64,000 nucleotides of DNA from Amia ocellicauda. Its lineage: Eukaryota; Chordata; Actinopteri; Amiiformes; Amiidae. Each line of letters begins with the position of its first letter. Position 1 is the first letter of the stretch. Under the pieces are notes generated by a model, which was not told the DNA's origin, searched no databases, and saw only the letters and a list, made by a program, of their open reading frames with translations. The position numbers and the translations under genes were made by a program. Location: positions 8,208,905-8,272,904 of the forward strand of contig NC_089853.1 in assembly GCF_036373705.1 (NCBI RefSeq), written 5' to 3'. This document shows, piece by piece, positions 39,778-59,954 of the stretch.

Positions 39778-40542
39778 ATTTGGAAAAGCTTTGTATTTAT
39801 TGGTTTAAGGACAGTACATTTACAAAGCTGAACAGAAGAACATGTACTAAAACGAGAATATGATACACCGAGCAAGTTCTAACCTACAAAACTACAAGTT
39901 TTACCCCCCAACTTAAGTAGAAGTACAAAACTAAAAGTCCTGCATTGTAGCAGGTAAAACCAGACAGTTGCGTTATTTACATAAAGAAAGCCTAGGATCC
40001 TGGAAATGATTGTTTTAATGCTACAGATACAGACAACAAAAACACTAATAGCAGCAGTTTTCATCGGGCAGGTTCACCACAGATCCAAAAAACAAAAAAC
40101 ATCCATGGCTTCCTCTTTGCCTACAAAGTGCTCATTTTCATATTAAATCTTTCATATAGCTGATGACCCAATTCTTACCCGAGATCAGGTATTTTCACAG
40201 GCTGTAAGGTGCAAATATCTAGTTATTTTTTTCCAATAACCTCAGATATAAAATAAAAAAAAATACCTCCAGTACATTTAAATAGCAAAATGCTAATTAA
40301 AAAAACTAAAAGGAGCACCGACAAATGTTGGGAATTAAACCATTCCTACACTTCAAGACAGTGTCAAGGCTTAGATAATCTGCGAATGACATGTACCCAA
40401 GAGTAAGCACTACCAAAACCTCATCAGAATGAGTATTGTACAGCAGTTTGTGGTTTTTCGTCAAATGTACTCTGCCTTCCACCGAAGGCACTACAGGCCG
40501 CTGGTCCAGCACAAACATTCCTCTCTCGTGGATCTGTCCATT
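39778..40542 (-). other. wee1: WEE1 3' UTR
   Basis: Runs from the TGA stop (40543-40545) to just past a minus-strand AATAAA at 39796-39801, giving a 3' UTR of about 0.76 kb. AT-rich throughout. The cleavage position is inferred. Confidence 0.6.
39796..39801 (-). terminator. wee1: Polyadenylation signal of WEE1
   Basis: Minus-strand AATAAA about 740 bases after the WEE1 stop codon and upstream of a non-transcribed-looking spacer. Confidence 0.55.
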
Positions 40543-43500
40543 TCAGTAAATCGTGAGGCTGACCGAACGATTCATCTTCTTCCCAATGAGCCGCGACGTC
40601 CTGCTGCTCGACTGCGCCGTCGACCTCGTCATCACTCGGTCTGTGAACAGCACTCTCTCTTCTGCAGCTGCTTTGGCCATCTGTGCCTTCTTGAGCTCTC
40701 TGCAGAATAAAAATAAAAAATAAAATCAACCACTGAAGACAAACCCACTGGGACAAGCAGAACTCATTGAGAGAGCTTTCCTCACATGCAAAACGTTGCG
40801 AGAGGATTAATTCAATTGAAAGCACACAAAAGTCCCCGCAAGAAGGTATTGTTCCACACAGATGCACGATACTGAACACACATGCCAGACTACTTACTTC
40901 TGCAACAGCGCATTTTTGAACTTTTCGGCGTTGAGCTCTACTCTGAGCTGGTCTGCACTCATCCTGGCAGCCGTGAGCAGGACAGGATGCTTGATCAGGG
41001 CCGAGGCGGAGGGTCTTCGCTCCGGGTCTGGATGGATCATCAACTGGACAGCAAAAAGACATATTGTAAATCTGATTTGTAATCTATAGGCAGTGTACTA
41101 TAGTTCCCCACAGTAACAGCAGCACATCCCCTTTGAGCAGAAGGTTTGAGTGGAAAGATAACTATAGCACAGCATCAAGTATTCATTAGTGCCGGGTTTT
41201 AAGATTATATAAGATTAGGCATTCATCGGGGTTATAATCCTGTCAAAGGATTGAGGGGATGCCAACACTACAGACAGGTGTAACAACCAGCATCCATTTC
41301 CCTTACCTTCAGTAAATCAAGGAACTCCAGGGAGAGCACCTGCGGTATCCTGGGCAGTTTTCCTTGCCGAATTTCATGCCACTTATCACCATTAGAAGGC
41401 ATTGGCTCTGCTCCAGCAGCACTCACTATAGTCAGTGCCAGGGCAAAAACATCGGCCTTGGTTAGATTTTTATAGTCCTGGAAAAGGGAAAATGAATCTT
41501 TATTAATGGGACGACCCAACAGGTACTGCAGACACCACTACCAAAACGTACAACATAAAACTTGTTCTCAATTTCTTTGCCGCTAAAAATCACTGTAAAA
41601 AATCAATATTACATTTAAAGGCTGAACTAAATCATCACTGCGGCTAAGCCAGTAAAATCACATGCTGGGAGAACATCCAGGCCATGCTACTGGTTCTGGA
41701 GCCCCGGGGACCCACAGCTCAGCTGACCGGGTCAGTGTTATTAGCATCAGCTGCGTCCGTCTGAATTATTGAACAGCCCTGCCGGAGACGGGTTTACAGT
41801 GTACACTTCAGATGTACAGCGCCATCTCTCACGTTATTAGATACGGACGGCAACCTATCCCAGGCTGTTCCGAGCATCCTCACCTCCTGCAGAACCTCAT
41901 TGGCCAGGAATCGGCTGTCTCCCTCCTCCACCTGTGGATTGCTTACTCTCGTCACATGACCAAGATCCCCTGCAGAACAGAGCGAGAGAATGAATGTACT
42001 GACAAGCCTGATTATTAAACTCTATATGCAATGCCCTAGACAATACAGGCATGTAACACTCTTTCAATTACCCATTACATCATTTTTACTAGCAAACTCA
42101 TTAATCCACTTACCTATTTTGTAGACAACACTGGTGCTTAAGCCATCATCATCATCACATTCATCCACACACGGAACGGTTTTCCTGGATATGAAGATGT
42201 TACCTGAGGAGGGGGAGGTTAAGAAACGGGGGATTATTCCAAGCCTTTCAGCACATTCCCCACACTACTATTTTAAGACACGCATCAGTATTAACCCATT
42301 CAAATTGAGTACTTACTGGGTTTAATGTCCATATGTACCAGCGACGTAGAATGGATGTATTTCAAACCCCGGGTCACTTGCAGAAGTAGGTCCTTCAGTT
42401 CCAGTTCGGTTAAATAGCGCATGTTTCTATAGTTCTCTGCTATGACATCGGACAAGCTGCCTCCGTTACAGTATTCATTCTGTATCAACATGTGGTCGTC
42501 CTCTGCCCAGGCTGAGTAGTACCTGACCACGTGGGGATGCTGTCCAAGCACCGCATGTGCATAGACCTCTCGAAGAGCATTCTGCCTGCGAAGACAAATC
42601 ATTTCATTGGTTATTTACATTGTTTTGAAAAGTAACACCCCCTACAAAAAAAGAAAAGGAACAAAAGTGTACTCACTCATCGACCGAACCCGCCAGTGGC
42701 TTTTTGGAGCGTTTAATGGCGTAGATGCAGCCATCGAGTCTTTTCACACACTTGAACACAGAGCCGAACTCTCCGGAGCCAATCTTCTCCAGTTCATGAA
42801 ACTCTGTTGCGTATCTGGATTTCATGTTGCTTTCAGTTATAGTTATCCTCTGTTGAAACAAAAGCATTTTTATTAGTTCCAAACACATTTAAAAGTACAA
42901 AAGTGAACAATAAAAGTCGTCAAGTATATGTACCTTTGATGGAGGAATGATTTCGTCTTCAAATTCACCATCACTTGCTTCCATTTCCTCCCCACAAGAA
43001 CTAAAAAAAAAAGAAAGAAAAAGTCAGGCGGCTGCAGCAGTCAGACACTAGAGGGCAGTGCTCCCCCAGTAAGAGCACATGGTGAGTAAGAGGCCATGTG
43101 CTCCTGGTTTCCTGCCAATGTCTTAGTCATGCAATTGCCAACTGATTTAACGAACTCAGCACAGTGGAGGCATTTCTTCAACAATGATATGGAAACATCC
43201 CTTCATTTTTGTTCGAAAGCACATACATTGGAAAATACATTAAAAAAAGCTGAACTGACATTTCAATGTATTTCTAACATCATTCCATTTTTCAGGAAAC
43301 ACTTTGTAGGGCGTCCCAAGTACTGAGGGCCCTAAGAGAACATGCAAAAGCCGGTGCTCAGCACAAGCTTGTTTTAATTTATTCTTCTCCCTATTGAATC
43401 ATTATAATCAAAGTTTTTTTTGGGGGGGGGGAATCTGTCAGGGAAACCAACACACACAGCTCTGTGGAGCACTTGTAAAAACTGTCTTACTCATTCCAGT

Positions 43501-44952
43501 GGGACCTCTTCCTATTGTTCCTCTGCAGGGCGGCCGATTGGATGAGCAGGGAGTCCGGGGTGAAGGGGTTGATGTTGATGTGGGGGGTTGGGTTACTCTT
43601 GCAGTCAGAGCTGGTTTTCACAGAGGAGTCCAGGTTCCTGAAGAGAGCCACCCTGCGCCGGGCCGACCCCGAGCCCAGCGTCCGGGCTTTGGACAGCAAG
43701 CTCTGCGAGGGCAAGACACACACAAAATTATTCAATCTGACCATTTGTGTAAGAAGGTATACAAATGCCACTAAATAGTTCAGATTTTTTTAAAAAAGGC
43801 AACTACTCTTTAGGCAGCCATCTATTGTAAGTCTAGTTTATATTATATAACACAACTGAGGAGGTGCCAGTGCCCAAGCAGATGGAAAACCAGCCTTCAT
43901 GGACACATCTGTACACATTTAAGATCCCCCTGTGACACACAATGGAGGAGTGAATGCAAATTGCTACTCGCAAGTGTTATGTAATGGTCCATACATGCAA
44001 GTGCTGACTCGGCTCCAGGATTACACTGTGGGTTTCCAACAACACAATCCCTGCTACCCAACAGTGTGCATGGACGAATGGGTTGAAAAGTTGAAGCTGT
44101 GTGCAACGGGCTGTTTCAGCCCATGTACGATGGATGCTGCACTTCTACTTTAAAACTATTTCCTTCAGAGTCTTGATAATTGTCCCCCGACCACTCGAGA
44201 TTAATTTTGAGAAAAAAGACGCTCAACTGCCAAGAAATAAACGCAAATCACACAGCCAGTGAACACTTAAGCGAAGCTGGGTCTGGGGGTGTAACCCATG
44301 CCAGTTATAATAACCCTATACACGTTTCAAACTGTTGCATCCGGGGAGAAAGAGGACAAGAAGTCCGAGTCCAGATCGAATCAAAACACACATTCCTGCA
44401 GTTCAAACCAAATCGAGCGACACCGAGTCCGGTCTGATCCGCCAATCGGTTTCAACAAATACATACCTTGGGGGTGTGAGGCGTATCAAACAGCCGCAGG
44501 TTTCTGAAGGTCTTGTGGGGAGGGGTGTCGGGGCAGTCCGGGATGGGAGAGCTCGACCCCTCTCTCTCCGACCGAGCGTACGACCTCTGCGGGGAAGAGC
44601 TGCTGTACGCCGAGGCGCTCTTCCGCGGAGACGGGGACCCCCTCATCAGCTCACCGGGGGACTTCAGAGGGGACGGGGACCCGAAGCCCTCTTCGTCCCA
44701 GTAGTCCCCGTCCTCCTCCTCGCCCGGTCTGTTGGGGGGGGTGCCCCGGTCGTCGTCGTGCCGCTGCTCGGCTGATTTCTGCCTGCTCGGCACCGGCGAG
44801 TCCATCTCCTGGAAAGCGGAGTCGGCCCCGGTGCTGTTGCCGTCCTCCTCCACGGGGTCGTCCTCCCCGTCGCTGGGGGAGAAGTGCAGCTTCTGGCGGA
44901 TGGGGCCCATCTTTGGAGAAGCGCCGCCCACCCGTCGAGCACCGAAACTCAT
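40543..44952 (-). CDS. wee1: WEE1 kinase: inhibitory tyrosine kinase of CDK1 (complete, 10 coding exons)
   Basis: Coding exons in transcription order: 44467-44952, 43491-43702, 42934-43000, 42677-42849, 42317-42585, 42114-42203, 41884-41969, 41307-41477, 40898-41043, 40543-40699. All GT-AG; the frame is open to a 618-aa protein (human WEE1 646). WEE1 phosphorylates the ATP-site tyrosine of CDK1 in the nucleus and delays mitosis. The N-terminal half is acidic and Ser/Pro-rich. It includes [11 protein letters not shown], like the human Ser53 degron region, [15 protein letters not shown], like the Ser123 region, and [10 protein letters not shown]. The kinase domain begins near residue 270. The C-terminal NRSVSLTIY keeps the serine (here Ser614) whose human counterpart Ser642 binds 14-3-3. 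The start is the ATG at 44950-44952; the in-frame upstream codons are GTG. Residue-level similarity is to somatic WEE1, not to the oocyte form WEE2 or to PKMYT1. Confidence 0.96.
40700..44466 (-). other. WEE1 introns
   Basis: Nine short introns at 40700-40897, 41044-41306, 41478-41883, 41970-42113, 42204-42316, 42586-42676, 42850-42933, 43001-43490 and 43703-44466. A G run lies at about 43421-43431. No transposon, extra exon or RNA gene is evident. Confidence 0.6.
40898..42849 (-). other. wee1: WEE1 kinase-domain exons (exons 4-9)
   Basis: The glycine-rich loop is GSGEFGSVF at residues 279-287. The ATP-binding lysine is in YAIKRSKK (Lys301). The catalytic loop is HMDIKPSN with Asp399. The metal-binding motif is DLGH (Asp434), the WEE-family variant of DFG. 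An acidic insert with four Asp in a row, between the catalytic loop and DLG, is shorter than the human one. The CAAGAEP-like segment of human WEE1 appears as SAAGAEP. All residues needed for kinase activity are present. Confidence 0.93.
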
Positions 44953-45660
44953 CTCCACCACGGGCAGCGTCGGCTATTCAGGCGGTTTCGTATTAAAAGG
45001 CGACGTTATTCGCAGAGCCGACCATACAGCCCAAGCAAACGGTATCAATGATGTCCAAGACGGGCTGTTTTCGGAGCCGTCGATGTTTTTAAAGAACCAG
45101 AGAAGTTTCTCCACGTTTAAAATAAAACTTTGCTGAAGTTGCGGTCGTGAACAAACCTCATCCCAGGTGTCGCCCTTTAGCGTCAAACCGCGTCAGTCCC
45201 GGCAGAGTTAAGCCCAGGTCGGGTGTTTACCATCCGCCTTGTGTAGGCCTGGCAGCTCCGTGCGCGCAGACTACGGCAGTCCAGACCCGCAAACGAAAAT
45301 GGCTGCACTGATACTCCCCTACGGCAGCGCTGCGATGTCCATCCTCCCCGCACTCATCCGCGGTGACAGATGCCCGCCGAAGCCGTTTTGCCGAGGACGG
45401 TGGTGTGTCGCAGGTCGGGCCGCTGCTCTCCGCGTCTCCCGTGTGCGCGTTTGTTTACTGAATTAATTTGAATCTCCACCGCTGCCCACTCCGCGGCTTC
45501 CCGCGACCGTTGGTCAAATGACTGAGCGCTCGGCCAATCAGAACTCGAGCTGCGGGTTTGAAATCTGGGCGGGTCCGGCTCGGGGCACCAGCGCCTACGT
45601 CACCCAGCCGTGCACTGAAATCCCACGTCATTTTGGCGCGAATGCTCTGCTTTAATCTTT
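44953..45660 (-). promoter_or_regulatory. wee1: WEE1 5' UTR and CpG-rich promoter
   Basis: GC- and CpG-rich over about 700 bp, then abruptly AT-rich beyond 45.7 kb. Recognisable sites: an E2F-like TTTGGCGCGAA at 45632-45642, an Sp1-type GGGCGGG at 45567-45573, a CHR-like TTTGAA at 45557-45562 and a CCAAT box at 45534-45538. This set is typical of cell-cycle-regulated promoters, which suits WEE1. The transcription start is unknown, so UTR and promoter cannot be separated. Confidence 0.55.
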
Positions 45661-47951
45661 GTGAATTACCCAGATCTGTTTTTTCCCCCCTGTAATCTTC
45701 GTTTCGCTGGCCGGCACAGATCAAGGCTTTGTTCTTGAAATTAGTCAGGCCTATTGTATTGTGATCTGTGTAGTGCCTCGGCGAACATTCATAGATATTT
45801 AGCCACAGTTGTTTGGGTGTAATCTCCGAATCAGCTCATACGTAGTTTCTACTTTTAACCTAATTGGGGAAAGATCATTTAAAGAGTAAAGGGAGTATAT
45901 ATAAATATCTATTTTAAAAAAGTTAATTCAAATTTGTAAATGTTTAAGTCAAGGTGATTATATTATTATTAATAATAATAATAATATCACGAACTTTAGA
46001 ATAGTAAGTTATGCAAATATATACTATAGAACTCATAGATCGTTCTAAAAAAAATCGCTAATTTGTTTCAGTGTAACCTAACATTTCCGATTGCACCATT
46101 TCAGTTACATATACCCCAAGCCCGCAAATGTTCACGGCAAGAGACGAGCACTTCATATGCATACAGGGACAGCAGGTTGGGAATTTGGGATGGGTCGGTG
46201 GGGGAGGGGGATTGAACTGCCTCAGGGTCACCTTCTTCCAAGTCACTTTTCTTAAACGTTGACAATTGTAAATTACCTTTCAACATGAGCGTAGACTTGT
46301 GTGTCCTTTATCTAAAACAAGTACAACAAGAGTATTGATTAATCATTGATCTGGTCTGGTAGAGCTTGAGAAATTTCCCTGGGGTGGGAGTGGAAGCAGA
46401 CCAAGCTAGTTTGCCTTAAATGCGTTCAAATAAATTGGGTGAACATTAACAACGATTGATAAGTTATATATGGAAAGTGTGTACATACAACTGAGATTGT
46501 GGATGATATACTTCTGTGTATGAAACGCCCAGTTAAGTCTGGATATTAAAGATAACGAAAAGCGAATTTAATCACAACTGAATGACCGAAATCTAGCGCT
46601 GTAGATCTATACATATCATCATTAGACTTTTTCAACCCCCTTGATTATCTTCAAGAAGCCATCGAAACCAGTCCCCGATGGATATCTATTTAAACATGTG
46701 TGTCATTGCATTATGTCATCCGGGCGTTTCCACATCACACGTGTTGGCAAACATTACATTGCGTTTCTTTGTCATGTTCGTTGGGCAGGTGGATTATCAC
46801 CCTGTCATATGCTTATACATCCTCTTTACAAGGAACTGCTGATTTCCCAACAAACAGTACCAAAGTAGCAACTACCTTAAGTTATTTAATAAAAAGTTAT
46901 ATAAACAATTCTATGTAGGGCTTTTAAAAACACCGTCCACCAAAATGTGAGTTTCAAGTTCTACATAAAATTTGAAATAATTTACATAAACTGAATACAA
47001 AAATAAATCCAGGTAACACAGATCAACTCAACCCAAGTTATTGCTGTTATGTCTTCAAAGAAGCTGCATAACTTCTAACAATTGGACATATTTTGGAAAA
47101 GTCTTTAATCATTTATGCATTATCTAAAAATAAAAGTAATATATGTAAACAAAGTTCTGAGTATGGTAACATTTTGAAATGTCCCAGATCTTAGGTTATT
47201 TATATTGTTTAAAACTAGTTCTGCAGATTGGCAAGATTATTATTATTTTGTGGTCTTGTTTTGTTTAATATGTACAGAAATTAGGAAAACAAACGTTCAG
47301 AGATCACTTATTTTAGAACAATGTATTATCCCACGGGGTATAAGGAGCAGCTCCTGTAGTTCTGTCTAATCCTATGGTGCAATGTACAAAATAGATGGTA
47401 TAGCATACAATTTTTAAGTAGCATTTCCACAATATTACATTTTTTATATTATTTTAAAGGCATCATATGTATGGCACACCTCAAAATTACCATCATATTT
47501 AGCAAAGAACTGAAAGAAACCAAGACATCAGTTAGATTGTACTGCTTTTATATTGCACAACCAAAGCTTATCCATTATTTATACATAATCAAAGTTAAAA
47601 TATAGGGAGGATTTGAAGCATCAACAGCTTATATATACACAGTACAGAGATAATCACCCAAAGAAAAAAATTGTATCAAATTCGGAGAGATTAGTAGGTC
47701 CAAACACACCAAAGTCCTTGTGGTGAGGCAACAAAACAACATGAATTGTGTACAACATTTCTCAGATTGAATGTGGCCTACTCAGGAATTGAATGTGTTT
47801 GGTCTACAAGAAAGCAGTCAATTAGCCTTTTTCTGCATTTTTAAAATATATATGTACACAAAATCTACAAGAAAAATGCATTGGTATTTGTTTGTTTTTT
47901 TAATAGCAATAGCTGTGAGCAAGCCAGTTGCATTTTTTGCTTGTTTCTCCA
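45661..47951. other. Spacer between WEE1 promoter and ZNF143, including ZNF143 3' UTR
   Basis: AT-rich DNA with a palindromic ATT/AAT microsatellite at 45960-45986. An unknown portion of the right side is ZNF143 3' UTR. The ATTAAA-type minus-strand signals near 47104 and 46884 could be its distal end, but none is decisive. No gene is seen. Confidence 0.5.
45960..45986. repeat. (ATT)n/(AAT)n microsatellite palindrome
   Basis: Four ATT units followed directly by about five AAT units, so the repeat is self-complementary. Confidence 0.85.
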
Positions 47952-47957
47952 TTTATT
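47952..47957 (-). terminator. znf143: Candidate proximal polyadenylation signal of ZNF143
   Basis: Minus-strand AATAAA only about 41 bases after the TAA stop at 47998-48000. Use of it would give a very short 3' UTR. Since 3' UTRs in this family are usually longer, distal ATTAAA-type signals may be the main sites. Confidence 0.3.
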
Positions 47958-47997
47958 CTTCATGAACAGTCTCTGATGCCATTTCAATGGCTGTATA

Positions 47998-56167
<8,170 letters not shown>

Positions 56168-56174
56168 GATTGCC

Positions 56175-58244
56175 CTGTACACAGATATACAGACCTTTCA
56201 GTTCTATTGATGAGGGTGGTTATGAGGCACAGCAGTAGTGTGCATGATACAAAGATTCAATGATCAGATGGGATCACTTTCAGCAAATCTAAAAGATACA
56301 GGGCATCAGAAAACTGCACTACAGATTCCTCAGGAATGAAGTCTGAAGGACTTTATTTTTATTGAATGAGCTAACCTTTAGTTGACTTGCATGTGTGTTT
56401 CTGTTAGTATAGGCAACTGCTCCCCTTCTGACAAGGAGATTCCAAAATGCAACGTCTTTATGGAAACATTACTATTTCTGAGTCAGTCTCACTTTCTTTT
56501 CTGACTTATTATAAATCACGTTGACAACCTATATTCTTCAGAAAGTATAAAGGGAGAACTGGGGCTGGACTCTATCCTACTCTGATCATAGATACATGTA
56601 TATCACATTACAGAGTTTGGTCAATATACCCAGTAGTTCAGTATTATGAAGTTTCAGGGATTATGATTTGTTCATCCATTTTATCTTTAATTCACCATGG
56701 CTGCCCACTCGAATCATGAAGACCTTCAGAAGCCCTTTCTAATTTGATACACACCCTGTATATTTGCAGCAGCTTCTGTAAAGCGATTAATTTTTAATTA
56801 AAATACTAAGCCAAAGGCAATCCTGTTTTTACTGTCCACAAAGCAGGGGGTAGTACAAGCTTTCACTGTCTACATCTCACAAAACACAAAGACTGCAAAC
56901 ACCCTTATGCACCATGATTTGTGGGGCTGAAGGCCAGTTTAAATAGAGGCAGGCTAATGTTTAAAAAAGTAAAACTTAAAAGAAAATGCTAATAAAGCAA
57001 GTCCCATCTATTAAGAAAGGCACTGTGTTCCTTTTAAAACCTGGAGTTGTCTGAAGGGCCAAATATCAGCTAATCAAAACTGTTAATAGTATTTTACATT
57101 ATTATTGTTGTATAGATTAAAGGCTGTAGGCTTTTGCTTTCCAAGAATCCACAATAGGGCTTTATTAAGTCAGTCTCCTGTATACATTTTTTAACACTTT
57201 CACGACAGGATGAACATTGTGTAATTTTTTACAGCTTTCTATAAAATAAAAGGATTATTAGCATTGTACTGGCGACTGGACTGAAATAAAACGCACACAA
57301 TAAATCTTCAAAACAAATGAAGCTGAATTAAGAACTATATGTTGTGATATTTTTATTGAGCTCTGGAATATTGGTTGTTGTTTTTTTAGACAGGGTCTGG
57401 GTACTGCATCCCAGAATAAGTTATCCAACAAATAAAATATATAAATATGATTGGGAATAAAAAGCTCAAGCAAAATGTCATGATTGGTGATAGCGGAGGG
57501 GAAATGATGGATACTGCAAGAGAAAATGGCAATAGCTTCCAAAAGCTCAGATCGTGAAGAATTTAAAAAACAGCAATGCAACGAACATGTACGAGCAAAA
57601 CTTTTTGTGCAATGCGGTTTCAAAAGTTATTATAGTGAACACAAATCTATACAATTGATCAACACACATATGGATACCAGTTTCAAACATCCCAAGATGA
57701 AAATTAGTTAGACAGGCATGCGTTATGAACAAACAATAATAGAAACCAGCAAGAATATATTTCATCAAGCTCACATTTTAAAATTAATTTCCAATATAAA
57801 GATCCTATAATAAAAACACGAGTTTTTATTTCCTTCAATAGGGTTATTCGTGTAATTACGATTCACACTCAAATACGATTTTACACAAACGTGATTTTGA
57901 CTAGGCTATATATATGTAGAGAAATAATAATACAAAAATTAAGGCAATTTGGATATAATAAAATAACAAAACAGAGGTAGTATTATTGTCGCCAACGACT
58001 AGCTATTACGTAGGAGACAAATTTGAAATTGTACAAAGCAGGACCGTGTAGCAGCAGCAGTACAAGAAAGGCGGAATCCATTAATTAATAATAATACATT
58101 TTCAGGTTTGTGTCCTTTAAATGTGCTTTAATTCTGTATATTTCCCTCTCGATCCCCCTCTCTGCTCTCCATCGCAAGTTTTCCCCGCTGGAGATGGCTG
58201 TTTGAAATAAGGCACACTGGGTAAAAACACATTTATATACTAAC
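56175..58244 (-). other. ZNF143 first intron
   Basis: Intron between the probable non-coding exon 1 and the exon with the start codon. The donor GTTAGT starts at 58244 and the acceptor CAG is at 56175-56177. It is AT-rich, with no internal gene or transposon recognised. Confidence 0.5.
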
Positions 58245-58340
58245 CTCTGAAATTTTCCAACAATCCCTTCGTCCGACCACCATGCATCAGGGCAGGAAGC
58301 GGCCTACAGACGCGCCTGCGTTCGCCCGGCCCTGGAACCT
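58245..58340 (-). other. znf143: Probable ZNF143 non-coding exon 1 (5' UTR)
   Basis: The sequence upstream of the ZNF143 ATG ends at a CAG acceptor only 7 bases before it, so the leader must begin in an upstream exon. The best candidate ends at 58245 (TTTCAGAG before GTTAGT) inside a CpG-rich promoter about 2 kb away. The 5' end is a guess. Two ATGs in this exon (58285-58287 and 58281-58283) are out of frame with the main start. Confidence 0.5.
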
Positions 58341-58520
58341 GAATGCAAACACAACACGATAGGCCGCGCTGGGTGTGGGTTGGCTTAGTCTACACGACGG
58401 TTCTGATTGGCCAGACTATCCCGACACAGACGAATACCGCCTGGCTATTGGCCACACGTCACGTCAATCACTTTGAATCGGAACACCATCCGCACTCCGA
58501 GCCGCTTCACACAGATTGAG
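58341..58520 (-). promoter_or_regulatory. znf143: ZNF143 promoter
   Basis: CpG-rich, TATA-less region with two minus-strand CCAAT boxes (at 58406-58410 and 58447-58451). They are about 40 bp apart, a spacing typical of NF-Y promoters. A tandem CRE-like ACGTCACGTCA lies at about 58457-58466. CpG richness continues to about 58800, so the promoter could be bidirectional, but no plus-strand gene is supported. Confidence 0.5.
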
Positions 58521-59954
58521 GGGCGAAGATTGGAAGCCATTCTGGTCTGCTGGACGAGCTGGCGGTTGATGAAGTGTATACATGGCAACTTTACATCAGT
58601 CGCTTAACCCCACTCAATTCTGCTGTGATTGACAACGTTTGCTAACATGGCGCCTCATCACGGCTGGTTCGCAGTGTACATTTACAACAGACCATTTCTC
58701 CGGCGCACGGAAGGAAACAAAGAAACATTCACGTTTCCGGAACAACGGCGAGCGGCCATTTTGTGAAAGTCAGTTGCAGGAACCTGGTGCGCACGCGTGG
58801 AAAGTACGGACCGATGAATTGTAATTTGTGCAGCAATATAAACATAAAATACCAGTTTATTATGGGATTAAAACACTTGTAAGCATAGATATAATCATCC
58901 CGTCTCAGAGCTGCTGTAGGCCCATTTATCGTATCTGAGAACTCGACTTACTACGATAGGTTGACAAGAAATCAGTGCCACTAAAATACATTTGGCGTAA
59001 TTCAAAGCACAAACATGTACATATCATCCGTGAACGTGTCTTAATTGTAAAGATCTAATAATAAATGAAAAAAGTGTAAGTGTTCTATATTGTTGTATTA
59101 ATCACACAATCGTTAAATGATTAATTTCAAACTGAAATATTGGATTATCTACAATATTATAACATTACAGTTTGTTTAGCAAGAGAAAGGACGTATGTTT
59201 TTGCAGGCCTAGGTTAGATTATTTCTATTTTGGTACTATGTATCAGGTCACACACAAATGGTCAATGTAAGAGGTTTCAGAGAGCCTACAAAAGTTTAAT
59301 TCATGTAAAATAATATTTAGAGTGAATTGCACATAAAATGACATGCTTGTGCATATCTACATACATTAGCCATGTAAACAAATTTAAGATATGAAGATCA
59401 GCATCACCCTCCCCTTCAAGATAAAGAAAAAAAAATAAAACAACAACCTGGGACTGAACATTTTGAGTATTAAACACTGCAATATTCAAGCACATTACAT
59501 TTGTTAATGTCAACAGACCTACCTGGATTTAAAGTTTTGATTGTTACTTTCTCATTGTAAAAGTTTCACACAATTTGGGGCAAACCCAAATTAATCAAAT
59601 TGTGTACCGGAATTGTTTGACTTCAGGAAAGGCAACCATTAGCCTTTGACCAAATTTAGTGAACAGGGTTTTTCATTGTTTTTTTTTTACTTCAGGAAAG
59701 GCAACCATTAGCCTTTGACAAAATGTGACACATTTCAACTTCTTGCTGCCACTGTAAGTAAAGTGACTTATTGGTATCTACAAGGGTCAGTGTACTTTGA
59801 ACATCTGTCAATCTCTTAAATAGTTTTTAAAGTATCTTAAATGACAGGCATCAGCCTTTAAAAATGCACTGAATGTAAGGGGGAAATGTTATCTAGAACT
59901 TGCTGAAAAACTTTCAAACACCAAGTTGTGTATAACTACCCACAGCAAGAGGAT
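58521..59954. other. Spacer between ZNF143 and IPO7
   Basis: The left part is still CpG-rich, with GGCGCC and GCGAGCGGCCATTTT-like sequence near 58640-58780. The rest is AT-rich. A 31-bp exact direct repeat lies at 59620-59650 and 59689-59719. No gene is seen. Confidence 0.5.
59620..59719 (+). repeat. 31-bp direct repeat, two copies 69 bp apart
   Basis: The copies at 59620-59650 and 59689-59719 are identical over 31 bases, starting ACTTCAGGAAAGGCAACC. They are separated by a 38-bp T-rich segment. This looks like a local duplication; a fragment of a dispersed repeat cannot be excluded. Confidence 0.9.

Noticed and set aside
44335-44775. 146-codon plus-strand open frame over WEE1 exon 1
   Set aside because: Antisense shadow of a GC-rich coding exon; Arg/Gly/Pro-rich with no domain.
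44953-44961. Longer WEE1 N-terminus starting at GTG codons (44953-44961)
   Set aside because: These codons are GTG-GTG-GAG before the ATG. The ATG at 44950-44952 gives MSF, as in human WEE1, so no upstream start is needed.
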